The notes beneath the pieces are model-generated. The model had not been told where the DNA came from and searched no databases. It worked only from the letters and a program-made list of their open reading frames with translations. This document shows, in pieces, positions 23,798-32,702 of a stretch of DNA of 64,000 bases. This DNA comes from a bacterium (lineage in GTDB: Bacteria; JAJVIF01). Positions within the stretch are counted from its first letter, which is position 1, and every line of letters begins with the position of its first letter. The position numbers and the translations under genes are program-made. The stretch spans positions 619,854 to 683,853 of the forward strand of contig JAJVIF010000002.1 in NCBI GenBank assembly GCA_022072165.1. Reading direction: 5' to 3'.

Positions 23798-25033
23798 TTA
23801 CTGGTACTTCGTCAGAATCACGTCGGCGTAGATCGTATGCCCTTTCAGATGGGCGGCTCGCTCGTGGGGCTGCAGGATGGCGCAGTAGAAGCCCAGCACC
23901 TTGGGGACATACGCCTGCGTCTCCGCGTATGGAGGAATGCCATTGTGCTTTTTGACAGCCCCTGGGCCGGCGTTGTACGAGGCGAGCACCCGGTCCAGGA
24001 CATCGGGATAGCCCGCCCAGCGCTCAAACTCCCGCTTGAGATACGCGTAGGTGCCACGAATGTTCTGATTGATGTCGAAGGGGTCAGCAACATTGAGCCC
24101 CTCAGCGGTATAGGGCATCAGCTGCCCGAGTCCCTGCGCTCCAGCACGGGAGACCGCTGACGGATTGAAACTTGATTCTGCTGCCACCAGGGCCATGACG
24201 AGGCGGGCATCCACGATGCCCTCGTACTCCCGGGCGTACTGGGCGACGCTGATGTAGATATCCCGGGCGGTCTGCTCGCTGATCCGCTTGTTGAAGTAGC
24301 GCATAACGGCGATGTAGGCCTGCTCGGCTTCCGCCTCAGTGGCATTGCCTGTGCGATAGCTCTGGGAGACGGCATCGGTGTAGGAGTTGGCCTGCAGCGC
24401 TGGCCGGGAGACGCCACCACGATGAGGCAGCGCGCCCCGTGGTGTGTCGGCGGCGGGTCCTTTGCCCGCGCTCCCCTTCGCTTCTTCTTTGATCGGACCC
24501 TGATAGGTCGCCACCATCGCCCAGACGTTGCTCAGGAGCTCTTTAACTTCAACCGGGTAATTCCCCTTCCATTCATCGACCTGGGTGGGACCGACGAAGT
24601 AGGCGGCGATGACGGCGTTGTGATCGCTCCCGAAGCGATCTTTTTGCAGTCGCAGGCCATAGGCGCAGGTGTCAAGATCAAAGAACGGCGCAGGGAGCGT
24701 GGCCGATCCGGTGAAGTTCTGCATGTTGTTTTTGAGGTTATAGGCGAACTCATGCCCCTTGGCCGCATAGGGCCATTGGGTCTCCCGCTCGCAGATGGCG
24801 GCCAGCAGAAACGGATCGATATCGTACTTCTTGGCGACAAAGCGGAGATCTCTGACAGTCGCGCTCAGGCGACTGTTCGGCACCAGATTGAGCTGATGCA
24901 GCATGGAAACCAGCTGATTGGTGGTTTTGTCGTTGCCGCTGGCAACAGTCTCGGCCCAGGTCGGCACCGGGGCAAAAGCGCCCCAGGTGAGAAGGAGACA
25001 GGCGAGGAGGCTGGCGAATCGGGTCCGGATCAT
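23798..25033 (-). CDS. exported lytic transglycosylase with two SLT-like domains
   Basis: A 411-residue protein with a signal peptide (MIRTRFASLLACLLLTWGAFA). The C-terminal 150 residues are a complete SLT domain: catalytic Glu in LVAAESSFNP, then GAQGLGQLMPYTA and VLASYNAGPGAVKK. The N-terminal half has the same plan in weaker form: DPFLLAAICERETQW, CAYGLRLQKDRFG and VIAAYFVGPTQVDEW, suggesting an internal duplication. Lytic transglycosylases cleave peptidoglycan glycan strands to 1,6-anhydro ends in the periplasm. A longer frame upstream lacks a signal sequence, so I start at the ATG before it. Confidence 0.85.
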   Translation of the reverse strand: MIRTRFASLLACLLLTWGAFAPVPTWAETVASGNDKTTNQLVSMLHQLNLVPNSRLSATVRDLRFVAKKYDIDPFLLAAICERETQWPYAAKGHEFAYNLKNNMQNFTGSATLPAPFFDLDTCAYGLRLQKDRFGSDHNAVIAAYFVGPTQVDEWKGNYPVEVKELLSNVWAMVATYQGPIKEEAKGSAGKGPAADTPRGALPHRGGVSRPALQANSYTDAVSQSYRTGNATEAEAEQAYIAVMRYFNKRISEQTARDIYISVAQYAREYEGIVDARLVMALVAAESSFNPSAVSRAGAQGLGQLMPYTAEGLNVADPFDINQNIRGTYAYLKREFERWAGYPDVLDRVLASYNAGPGAVKKHNGIPPYAETQAYVPKVLGFYCAILQPHERAAHLKGHTIYADVILTKYQ

Positions 25034-25131
25034 GATGGGCGGCAATGCTCCCTTGGCGCAGGATCCCCGGTCAGCGTGGAGGCCGGACGTATTAAGAATC
25101 CTTAAGAGACGTCCGACTGTGACCTCCGGCA

Positions 25132-25560
25132 TTACGCCGGCTCCCCGTCAGCAAGCAAGCGGGAGGCCAGATCACTGTAGAGCCGGGCCGCTGACTTGAA
25201 ATGTGGTCGCAATTCCAGGAGGGCTTCGGTGGCCCCGGAGGCTTTGATGCGCTGGCTGATGAAGGCCATGATGACGTCGAGGTCATCTTTCCAGAAATCG
25301 TGGGCGGTTTCCCAGGCCATTTCGATCTGGATGTCGCTGGCCGCCGCCGGAGTCCCGGTGGTATCGATGTAGGCAGGGGAGTCCCCACGCAGATCGAGCA
25401 GAAAAACGATCTCCGGGTCGCTGTACCGCATTTCCACGACCTTGTTGACACCCGCAAACCCCTGACGCAGGGCCGGGTCCGCGAACAATTCCGCGAAAAA
25501 GGACGCGAAGAGCGCACGTATGCGTTCCGGATCACGAGTCAGGGTCATAAGAGCGGTCAT
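25132..25560 (-). CDS. SCP2-like sterol/lipid carrier domain protein
   Basis: A 142-residue single-domain protein that reads like the SCP-2 fold: VVEMRYSDPEIVFLLDLRGDSP forms the first strands, DIQIEMAWETAHDFWK the central helix, and LDVIMAFISQRIKASGATEALLEL the helix that closes the lipid pocket. Bacterial members bind hydrophobic ligands; the partner is unknown. The longer frame upstream runs into the tRNA gene, so the ATG at the second Met, with AGG 7 nt upstream, is preferred. It lies 98 bases upstream of the transglycosylase gene. Confidence 0.7.
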   Translation of the reverse strand: MTALMTLTRDPERIRALFASFFAELFADPALRQGFAGVNKVVEMRYSDPEIVFLLDLRGDSPAYIDTTGTPAAASDIQIEMAWETAHDFWKDDLDVIMAFISQRIKASGATEALLELRPHFKSAARLYSDLASRLLADGEPA

Positions 25561-25611
25561 GGATACCTCGGGTTCCCTGCACCCTTCCGGCAGGAACATA
25601 AGACAGGGAGG

Positions 25612-25687
25612 TGGTGGAGCGTATCGGACTCGAACCGACAACCACCGGCTTGCAAAGCCGGTGCTCTACCAATTGAGCTAACGCCCC
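25612..25687 (-). tRNA. tRNA-Ala (anticodon UGC), CCA encoded
   Basis: The cloverleaf folds fully. The acceptor stem is GGGGCGT/ACGCTCC and includes the G3:U70 pair that identifies alanine tRNAs. The D arm is GCTC..GAGC, the anticodon stem CCGGC/GCCGG has loop TTTGCAA, and the T arm has loop TTCGAGT. The anticodon bases lie at 25652-25654. The 3' CCA is encoded. Confidence 0.97.
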
Positions 25688-25766
25688 CTACCCTGCCGGA
25701 TGGGCACCCGCCGATTGTACCGAAGGTGACCGGCCTGCTGGGACCGGTGTCCTATTTTGACACAGC

Positions 25767-27521
25767 CTAGTTGGTCCGGATGCTCAACAGGCGGCTGTTC
25801 CGGTTCAGATCGACTCCCAGTTCCTGCCAGATTCCATAGGTTCCGGCGGACGTGGCGATGAGCACTCCCACTCCGTTATCCAGGGTCGGCAAGAACGAGG
25901 CCGGCACGGGCTCAGTCAGCGTCGATGCCAGCGTGTTATCCAGTTCGAGATACCGCTGCTGCCCGATGAGGCTGTCGAAAATGCTCCCCTCGGTGTCGAG
26001 GGCCAGGACCCCAACGCCGCCATCAGCGCGTGGAGCCAGCGACAGGTAGAAGATGCTGTTCCCCTCGACCGGCGGGAGGGTGACAGTCGTGCCGGGCGGG
26101 CCAAAGAGGTTGGCCCGGCGGATGGTCCCGACTCCTTTATCGACATACCCCACCAGGGCGGTCTCTTCAGATTCCAGCAGCAGACTCGGCGGGAGGCTTT
26201 GCTCGATATTAGAAGCCAGAGTGCGGCTGGTGGTGAGACTGCTGCCAGTGACCACGCTGAAGGTCACATTGATGCCCGGATCAAATGGTCCCCCGTTTTC
26301 GAGCGCGGCCACCACGAGTCGGCCATCGGCGGTCCGACGGGCATCATGGCCGACGATCCGCGAGCCATCGCTGGAGGAGCGGGTGATGTCGACGCCGGAG
26401 CGGACCGGCGACGACCCGCCGACCTGCCAGAGGATCAGACTCTCCAGCGACACTACGGAGCCGCTGGTGATGACCAGCGTTGCCTGGCCAGGGGTCTCCT
26501 GATGGGCGACCGGCATGACGCGGTAGCTGATGTTGGTTTCCAGTTCCTGACGGGGTCCCCAGTTGAGGGTGACTGCGGTGGGTGACACCGCCAGCGTCCC
26601 CTGGCGATAGACCAGCGCTTTGGCAGCGTCCTGATAAGCCCAATGCAGCGTGCGTCCGGCAGCCGACACTCCATACAACTGGAGCAGCGTGCCGCTGGTG
26701 TCCTGGAGCTTTTCCGAGGAGCCAATCGCAGCGGTCACAACATCACCAGCGTCGGTACTGATGAGCTGCGGCGGGGTCCAGAGGTCCGTGGCGGGATGTC
26801 CGAGGGACTGATACCAACCGGTTGTGACGCGGTCATCTTCATCGGGTTGGGCTTGTCCCCGGTAGAGAACCACCAGGTATTCCCCATCCGGTCCGGCGGA
26901 GACAGTGGCACCGGCAGTACCGAGCATCACCCCTCGCATGACATTGGCCTGAGACAGTCCGGGGTAGCCCGTGACTTCGGTGGCCTGCGGACGAAGTGCT
27001 GTGGTGCGGGTGGTCGCATCCGCGACCTGGAAGCTTTGCTGACGGAGGATGGGGTCGTAGTCCGGACCCCGATCAACGCCGGTGAGGGTGTAGTTCCCCG
27101 GCAGAGTGAGGCGAAAGCGCGGCGCACGCAGGGTCCCGGGGTCGATGGCCTGGGCGGGCCAGATGTCGCCTGCTTCGCCAAAGGGGATCGCAGGGGGCAG
27201 GAGATCGAGGAGACTCGCCTCGGGAGTGAGGGTGAGAGTGACGGCATCAGCGGCTCCCAGGGGGTCGCCGCTCAGCAGGACCTCGAGCATGGTACCGACC
27301 GGCAGCGGATCAGTCGCGGGCTGCCGCTCCAGTTGTCGCGCTGGTGGCACGGGGTCCGGGTCAGGGTCGGGGTCGGGGTCGGGATCAGGGCCCGGGTCGG
27401 GATCAGGGCCCGGGTCGGTCGGCTGATGGCGGGAACTATTGAACTGCTCACAGCCGGTGAGTGACCCGGTCGTGGCGACAAGTCCGGCCAGCAAGAGGAG
27501 GATCAGCACCTGGTAGCGCAT
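25767..27521 (-). CDS. lipoprotein with Asp-Pro repeat linker (tandem paralogue 2)
   Basis: A 584-residue lipoprotein (lipobox SLTGC) that continues CEQFN and then a rigid linker of alternating Asp-Pro with some Gly, ending near residue 58. The body has Ig-like and repeated beta-strand character (LPGNYTLTG, DRGPDYDPILRQQ). It ends in NRNSRLLSIRT. The upstream gene at 27531 has the same length and order of motifs, so this is a tandem duplication. The linker probably holds the domain away from the membrane through peptidoglycan. No function is assigned. Confidence 0.8.
   Translation of the reverse strand: MRYQVLILLLLAGLVATTGSLTGCEQFNSSRHQPTDPGPDPDPGPDPDPDPDPDPDPVPPARQLERQPATDPLPVGTMLEVLLSGDPLGAADAVTLTLTPEASLLDLLPPAIPFGEAGDIWPAQAIDPGTLRAPRFRLTLPGNYTLTGVDRGPDYDPILRQQSFQVADATTRTTALRPQATEVTGYPGLSQANVMRGVMLGTAGATVSAGPDGEYLVVLYRGQAQPDEDDRVTTGWYQSLGHPATDLWTPPQLISTDAGDVVTAAIGSSEKLQDTSGTLLQLYGVSAAGRTLHWAYQDAAKALVYRQGTLAVSPTAVTLNWGPRQELETNISYRVMPVAHQETPGQATLVITSGSVVSLESLILWQVGGSSPVRSGVDITRSSSDGSRIVGHDARRTADGRLVVAALENGGPFDPGINVTFSVVTGSSLTTSRTLASNIEQSLPPSLLLESEETALVGYVDKGVGTIRRANLFGPPGTTVTLPPVEGNSIFYLSLAPRADGGVGVLALDTEGSIFDSLIGQQRYLELDNTLASTLTEPVPASFLPTLDNGVGVLIATSAGTYGIWQELGVDLNRNSRLLSIRTN
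27356..27421. repeat. short tandem repeat encoding the Asp-Pro linker
   Basis: Units of about 6 and 12 bases (GGGTCGGGGTCG-like, some GGGTCA/GGGCCC variants) repeat and encode Asp-Pro/Gly-Pro on the minus strand. Slippage here would change linker length without shifting the frame when whole 6-base units are lost or gained. Confidence 0.85.
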
Positions 27522-27530
27522 GGGTGCCCC

Positions 27531-29285
27531 CTAGCCCGACCGGGCTTCCAGGAGTCGGGTGTTCCGGTTGAGGCCGGGACCATTCTCCTGCCAGAGGATG
27601 TGAAATCCGGCGGTGGATCCGACGAGGCATCCGGGACCGTTGTCGGTGGTGGGCATCAACCCCTGGGAGAGGGGGAAGCCGGTGGTGTCGAATGCGCCAT
27701 CGGCAGCGAGGGATGCCCGATGGAGAATGAGGGTTCCCTGCAAATTCTCGAGGATGCTGCCGGTCCCGTATTGCGTCAGGACCAGCACACCATCCGCCGC
27801 GCCGGGATCAGCGGCGATACGGATCAGTCGGGCATTGCCTTCGGCCCGGACCGGAAGTTCTATGAACTCATAGTTGCCGGGTGAACGCCGTCGCGCGTAC
27901 TGCGCTTTCGTGTCGCTGGCCGCCGCGATGTGAATGACATCCCCGGTGCCGACAAAAATCGATGGCGCTTCCACGACTTTGTCATCGATGCCCAGGGACT
28001 CGAATGTCGCTGCACCAGTCAGCGTATTCGGCAACTGGACATAGTTCAGACGAGCGGTGACTGATGACGAAGAATTACGCAGGAAAGTCGCCAGCGCGAG
28101 GGTCCCATCGCTCCGGAAGGCGGCATCGTGGGCCACGAGCCGGGCCGTGTCTTCGGTGGAGTTGATGATGTCGGCCTGTCGGAGTTCGACAGTTCCAGCG
28201 GCACGATTAGCGATGAAACTCTGGAGACTCTGTTCCTGGATGGGGGTCCCGGACGTGCAGGTCAGTACGGGAGTGCTGGCAGGATTGAGTGTGGGGACGA
28301 GTCGCAGGCCGGTTTGCGCGGTCACCTGCCGACGGGGGCTCAGGGTCAGGTCGAGAGCGCCTCCGGTAGCTTTTAGAGTCGCGGTGACCCAGGCGATTTT
28401 TCCGGTGTTGTCGGTCCAGAAACAATCGATCAACCTTCCAGAAGTTACCTGCCCGAAGCTCTGTTGCGTGGAGACACCGTACTCACGCAGCGGGAAGTTG
28501 GGCAACGCGACCGGGCGGTCCTCCGCCAGCGTCGAGAGGGTGATCGGCGCGGACCACATACCCGACTCAACATCTCCCAGATAGAGCGCAAACTCATGGC
28601 GGACTTCATCGCTGACGGAATCCCGGCGTGTCTGCCGGACCATGAGGGTCAGGACTTCCCCCAGGCCATCGCTTCCATTGGAACTGAGTCCAAGGGACTC
28701 CTGAGCGACCAGTACACCTTCAATGATGGGGTCCGACCCTGGCAGGGTGATGCCGGTCACCTCGGTCGCTTCCGGGCGGAGGCTGGCGAGGGGCGCGGCA
28801 CTGGCGGAGAGCGTGAAGGGGCGAACGATAGGGGTGTAGCCGACTCCGCGTTCTGTTACCTGGACGGTGTAACTGCCGGGCGTCGTGAGGGTCCAGCGGG
28901 CTGGGATGGCACTCACGGAGTCGGTGGTGATGGTCGCGCCCAGCTGGGCGATGGCCGGGAAGACCACCGGTCCCGCGCCTTTGGCGAACGCGGCGGCAGT
29001 CGCAGCTTCAGGCGTCAGTTTCCACTCGATGACATCCCCATCCGCCCAGGGGTCGCCGGTGAAGCTCCCCTCCCAGGTCGTTCCGGCCGTGCCGGCGAGA
29101 CCTGGCGAGAAGACGATGCTCCGCACGGGTCCCACCGGGTCAGGATCCGGATCGGGGTCGGGGTCGGGATCAGGGTCCGGCCTCGGTCCGGGACCGGGGG
29201 CAGGGGCCGGGATGTGTCCGTTGAACTGCTCGCAGGCAAGGCCTGAGAGGAGCAGCAGAGGGAGGAGCCACAGCAGAGTCCGCAT
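27531..29285 (-). CDS. lipoprotein with Asp-Pro repeat linker (tandem paralogue 1)
   Basis: A 584-residue lipoprotein. The leader ends at SGLAC, followed by EQFN and a Gly-Pro/Asp-Pro linker to about residue 50. Shared features with the downstream paralogue: CEQFN, GDPWADGDVIEWKLTPEA, PGSYTVQVTERG, PEATEVTG and the C-terminal RNTRLLEARS. I start at the ATG before the signal sequence; the longer frame would prepend 21 basic residues. A TATACT box lies 8 nt before this ATG. It ends 9 bases before its paralogue, so the two are one transcript. Confidence 0.8.
   Translation of the reverse strand: MRTLLWLLPLLLLSGLACEQFNGHIPAPAPGPGPRPDPDPDPDPDPDPDPVGPVRSIVFSPGLAGTAGTTWEGSFTGDPWADGDVIEWKLTPEAATAAAFAKGAGPVVFPAIAQLGATITTDSVSAIPARWTLTTPGSYTVQVTERGVGYTPIVRPFTLSASAAPLASLRPEATEVTGITLPGSDPIIEGVLVAQESLGLSSNGSDGLGEVLTLMVRQTRRDSVSDEVRHEFALYLGDVESGMWSAPITLSTLAEDRPVALPNFPLREYGVSTQQSFGQVTSGRLIDCFWTDNTGKIAWVTATLKATGGALDLTLSPRRQVTAQTGLRLVPTLNPASTPVLTCTSGTPIQEQSLQSFIANRAAGTVELRQADIINSTEDTARLVAHDAAFRSDGTLALATFLRNSSSSVTARLNYVQLPNTLTGAATFESLGIDDKVVEAPSIFVGTGDVIHIAAASDTKAQYARRRSPGNYEFIELPVRAEGNARLIRIAADPGAADGVLVLTQYGTGSILENLQGTLILHRASLAADGAFDTTGFPLSQGLMPTTDNGPGCLVGSTAGFHILWQENGPGLNRNTRLLEARSG
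29138..29194. repeat. short tandem repeat encoding the second Asp-Pro linker
   Basis: GGGTC(A/G/C)GGATC/GGGGTC units repeat in the linker-coding part of the 27531-29285 gene, the same design as at 27356. Confidence 0.8.
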
Positions 29286-29293
29286 AAAGAGCG

Positions 29294-29299
29294 AGTATA
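29294..29299 (-). promoter_or_regulatory. -10 box before the first Asp-Pro lipoprotein gene
   Basis: On the minus strand TATACT is followed by 8 nt and the ATG, giving a leaderless or near-leaderless mRNA. A GGAGG lies upstream of the box, too far to serve as ribosome site. Confidence 0.45.
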
Positions 29300-29310
29300 G
29301 CCTCCAGCCC

Positions 29311-32049
29311 TTACTCGAGGGGCCGGGCCGCCTCATAGAGCGGACCACTCACCGCCAGCCAGTGCTGGTCGAGTTGCAGATACTTCGCCGCCGCCTCCTG
29401 AACCGCTTCCAGGGTCACCAGCCGCACCGCCTCCAGCTGACGCCACTGGAAGTCCACCGGGAGCCCCTTCGCAAGATTGGACGCCGCGAAGTTGGCCAGG
29501 GCCGCATGGCCCTGATGCGCCTGGGCGGTCTGACTCGCCAGATAGTTGATGGCGTCCTCAACCTCTTCCGGGGTCGGTCCCTCGGTGGCGAGGAGGCGGA
29601 ACTCGCGACGCAAGCCGGTCACTGCCTGCTCGTACATGGCAGGACGGGTCGCGATGTGGGCCATGAGACTGCCGGTGCCCTGTCCCGCGAATAGGGCAGT
29701 GTTCGTGGTGTACGCGAGTCCCTCCTGGCCCCGGAGTCGACGGTGCAGGCGGGCCTGCCCCGAAGATCCCAGGATGGTGTGGAGGACCTGCATCTGTGCG
29801 AAATCGGGATCGGTCACCCCCACGCCGGGAACTCCCAGGACGATGACTGACTGCGCCTTGTCTTTGAGCGTCAGGAGCCGTTTGGTCCCCTCAGGCAGGG
29901 TGGGAGCGGCCAGCTGCTGCCAGTTCTCCGGCAACTTGCGCGACTGCGGCGCTGCGGTGAGGGTGCCGAAGGTCGCTTCCAGTTCCTGCTTCATCTGTGC
30001 AGGGTCAAACAGTCCGACCACTGACAGCACCAGGTGCCCCGGCTGCATTAGCGTCGCATGGAAGCGCGCGCAGTCGGCATGGGTGAGGTTGCGGACCACC
30101 GACTCGCGCCCGAGGTCGGGGCGTCCATAGGGGGAGTCCGGACCGAACATCGCAAAGCGGACCTGGTCCATGGTAGAGCGGAGCATGTCATCCCGGCTGG
30201 CGGCGATGGCCTGTAACTGGCGGGCCTGACTCTGCCGGACTTCTTCATCGGGGAAGGTCGGGCTGGTGGCCACTTCATGGAGGAATCGGAGGCCTGTCTG
30301 CCAGTCGCTGGCGAGGAGGGTCGTCCGGATGCCGAGATCATCGCGCCCCGCGCTCGTGGAAAAGCGCCCTCCCAGCAGATCGAGTTCCTTCGCGAGCTGC
30401 GCCTTGGAACGCCGGGCAGTCCCGTCGGTAAGCGTATCGAGGGTAAGCGTCGCCAGGCCGTTGGTGTTCCAGTCTTCCCAGAGGAGGCCGCCCCGGACAC
30501 CGAGACTCAGCGCTACCGTGGCATTGGCGGTCGACGGGCGCAGGTGGATCGTCATGCCATTGGCGAGGTGATAGGTCTCTGCCGCAGCCGACGCATTCAG
30601 CGAATGGGCCAGTTGCTGCAGCTGCGAGAGGGGCGACTGCCCGCGACGTCCCAGGTCCCGGGGCGCCACCAGGGGCGTGACTGGCACATCGAGGAGCGCC
30701 CAGTTAGGAGACGGAGCAGCGGTGCCGGTCGGTCCGATGATGCCGAGGGTCGCTTTGCTGCTGGTGAAGAATTGCTGGGCGACCCACTGGACATCCTGCA
30801 CGGTAGCCCCGTAGATCCGGTCCAGATACGTTTCGTAGCCCTCGATGCCCAGCGCAAGGACTGTACTCCCCACACTCCGGGCAGCGGTCAGGAGATTTTC
30901 GCCTTCCATGACGCGGTCGACGGCGATCTGCTTTTTCGCGATCTGCAGTTCCTCGGCGGTGGGACCTTCCATCCGGAAGCGGGCCAGGACTTCGAGCACC
31001 GCATCAGCAGCGGCCGACGCCTGCGCCGGGTCCAGGAGCTGCCAGGTGACATACCAGGTGGATCCATCGATCTTGCTGTAGTTGCTCGCGCTAATGCTCG
31101 CGACCAGCCCCAGTTCATCGCGCAGTCGCCGGGTCAGGCGGCTCGACTCCCCCTGGCCGAGGATGGTCATGGCGAGGTCCGCTGCATAGGTCTCGTCGGC
31201 GGCAAAAGGCGGAGCCTTAAAAGTCAGCATCTGGGTGGTGGTCTCGAAGGCACCATCGAGGACCACCTGGCGTGGCGCGGTTTGCGGGTCTTTACCTACC
31301 GGAGGGACCAGTGGCAGGGTGCGACGGGGCCAGTCGGCGAAAGCCCGCATCAGATCCTCCAGCACGGCATTGGCATCGAAGTCACCGATCGCGACCGTGA
31401 TGGCGTTGTTGGGGCCGTAGTACTTCGCGAAGTAGTCCCGCATCTGCTGATTGGACTGACCGTTGAGAGACTCCATGGTGCCGAGCACCTGATGGTCGTA
31501 GTTGGCATGGGACCAGGTCGCGTTGAGCATCTGCCTAAAGAGCCAGGAGGAGGGATTGTCCTGGGCACGTCGCAGTTCCTCTTTCACCACTTCCCGCTCG
31601 CGAGTGAACTGCTCATCGAGTAGAGAGGGACCTTTGAGCATCTCGGCATGGATGGCGATCATGGCCGCCAGCCGGTCGGCGGGACCCTGCAGGTAGTAGT
31701 TCGTCCAGTCGTAACTGGTGGAAGCGTTGCGCTGGAGGGCATTTTTGAAGATGTAGGTATCGAACTCGTCCTTGGAGCGGACGGTGGTGCCATCGAAGAG
31801 CATGTGCTCCAGGAAATGACTGATCCCCTCATCGGCGGGGAGTTCGTTGCGCGCCCCGACCTGAAACCAGGTGTTGACGATCGCCAGGGGGGCGGCCCGG
31901 TTTTCCTTCACGAGGAAAATCTGCCCATTCGGAGCAGTGGCCATGAGAAAGCCCCCGGGAGTGCGGGAGGTCACCGGCGCACTCTGAGCACGCGTGGGAG
32001 TGATCGCCAGGAGCGAGAGAGTGAAAATGAGCATGAGCCAGGAGCGCAC
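29311..32049 (-). CDS. exported M16 zinc metallopeptidase with two domains
   Basis: A 912-residue inverzincin with a signal peptide (LIFTLSLLAITPTRAQ). The N-terminal domain has the inverted zinc motif HFLEH near residue 80 and the third ligand in REVVKEELRRAQ about 75 residues later. The C-terminal half repeats the fold (YHLANGMTIHLRPSTANAT) but has no HxxEH, as usual for the inactive M16_C partner. The two halves form a clam shell around short peptides. The start is GTG, 6 nt after GGAGG on the minus strand; it falls five codons before the ATG in the leader. It heads the operon with the Asp-Pro lipoproteins. Confidence 0.9.
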   Translation of the reverse strand: MRSWLMLIFTLSLLAITPTRAQSAPVTSRTPGGFLMATAPNGQIFLVKENRAAPLAIVNTWFQVGARNELPADEGISHFLEHMLFDGTTVRSKDEFDTYIFKNALQRNASTSYDWTNYYLQGPADRLAAMIAIHAEMLKGPSLLDEQFTREREVVKEELRRAQDNPSSWLFRQMLNATWSHANYDHQVLGTMESLNGQSNQQMRDYFAKYYGPNNAITVAIGDFDANAVLEDLMRAFADWPRRTLPLVPPVGKDPQTAPRQVVLDGAFETTTQMLTFKAPPFAADETYAADLAMTILGQGESSRLTRRLRDELGLVASISASNYSKIDGSTWYVTWQLLDPAQASAAADAVLEVLARFRMEGPTAEELQIAKKQIAVDRVMEGENLLTAARSVGSTVLALGIEGYETYLDRIYGATVQDVQWVAQQFFTSSKATLGIIGPTGTAAPSPNWALLDVPVTPLVAPRDLGRRGQSPLSQLQQLAHSLNASAAAETYHLANGMTIHLRPSTANATVALSLGVRGGLLWEDWNTNGLATLTLDTLTDGTARRSKAQLAKELDLLGGRFSTSAGRDDLGIRTTLLASDWQTGLRFLHEVATSPTFPDEEVRQSQARQLQAIAASRDDMLRSTMDQVRFAMFGPDSPYGRPDLGRESVVRNLTHADCARFHATLMQPGHLVLSVVGLFDPAQMKQELEATFGTLTAAPQSRKLPENWQQLAAPTLPEGTKRLLTLKDKAQSVIVLGVPGVGVTDPDFAQMQVLHTILGSSGQARLHRRLRGQEGLAYTTNTALFAGQGTGSLMAHIATRPAMYEQAVTGLRREFRLLATEGPTPEEVEDAINYLASQTAQAHQGHAALANFAASNLAKGLPVDFQWRQLEAVRLVTLEAVQEAAAKYLQLDQHWLAVSGPLYEAARPLE

Positions 32050-32191
32050 CGCGCACCTCCAGGGATCGTGGGGAACTGGAACACCGGTCAGGTGACGCCT
32101 CTTCGGGGAGTATAGAAGCACTCACCGGACCGGCAGGTGGGGTACGCTTGCTCCCAGTGCCGAGCCCCCTTCGTTGCAGGAGTGCCGCTTC

Positions 32192-32689
32192 ATGACTCAG
32201 CGCCTTTCGTTTCGCGACCTGCTGCTGGCGATCTGCTGTGTCGCTATCACCATCATTGGCTGCACCCTGGGCGGGAGCGCACCGGCCCCGGACCCGCTGG
32301 CCGGGGAGCTGCAGGCGATCAACGCGCTGATTGACACATTCCAGACGTCGTACTCCCAGAAGAACTACGCCGCCCTGCGGGGGACCTTCCATCCCAAGGC
32401 AAACGTTGGCATTGACTACGCCGGCTCGACTGTCCAGAGCACCTACCGCATCGATGAATGGATCACGGCCACCGAGCAACTCCTGAAAGACAAGCGGAGC
32501 GTCTCAGACATCCTCTCGAACCGGGAGATCACGGTTTACCGAAACCTCGCGACCGTCGTGGCCGATTACAACTACCGCGCGGATGGCGAGCATCAGGCGG
32601 GGCAGGACATCATGATTCTCGTAAAAATGGGGGGTCAGTGGAAGATCTTCAGCCTGGTCTTCTACGGGGATCCTGTACGCAAGTCGTAG
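32192..32689 (+). CDS. NTF2-like domain lipoprotein
   Basis: A 165-residue lipoprotein with leader LLLAICCVAITIIGC and an NTF2/SnoaL-like body of about 125 residues: helix ELQAINALIDTFQTSYSQKNYAALRGTF, then strands ending in VKMGGQWKIFSLVFYGDPV. This cone-shaped fold binds small ligands or only mediates contacts; no catalytic residues stand out. The ATG has GGAG 9 nt upstream; an in-frame TTG six codons earlier overlaps that site. It is divergent from the M16 gene. Confidence 0.75.
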   Translation: MTQRLSFRDLLLAICCVAITIIGCTLGGSAPAPDPLAGELQAINALIDTFQTSYSQKNYAALRGTFHPKANVGIDYAGSTVQSTYRIDEWITATEQLLKDKRSVSDILSNREITVYRNLATVVADYNYRADGEHQAGQDIMILVKMGGQWKIFSLVFYGDPVRKS

Positions 32690-32702
32690 CGGTCACTTTC
32701 AG

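Noticed and set aside
27356-29194. Regular repeats considered as a CRISPR-like array
   Set aside because: The repeats have no unique spacers and lie in frame inside lipoprotein genes, where they encode Asp-Pro.
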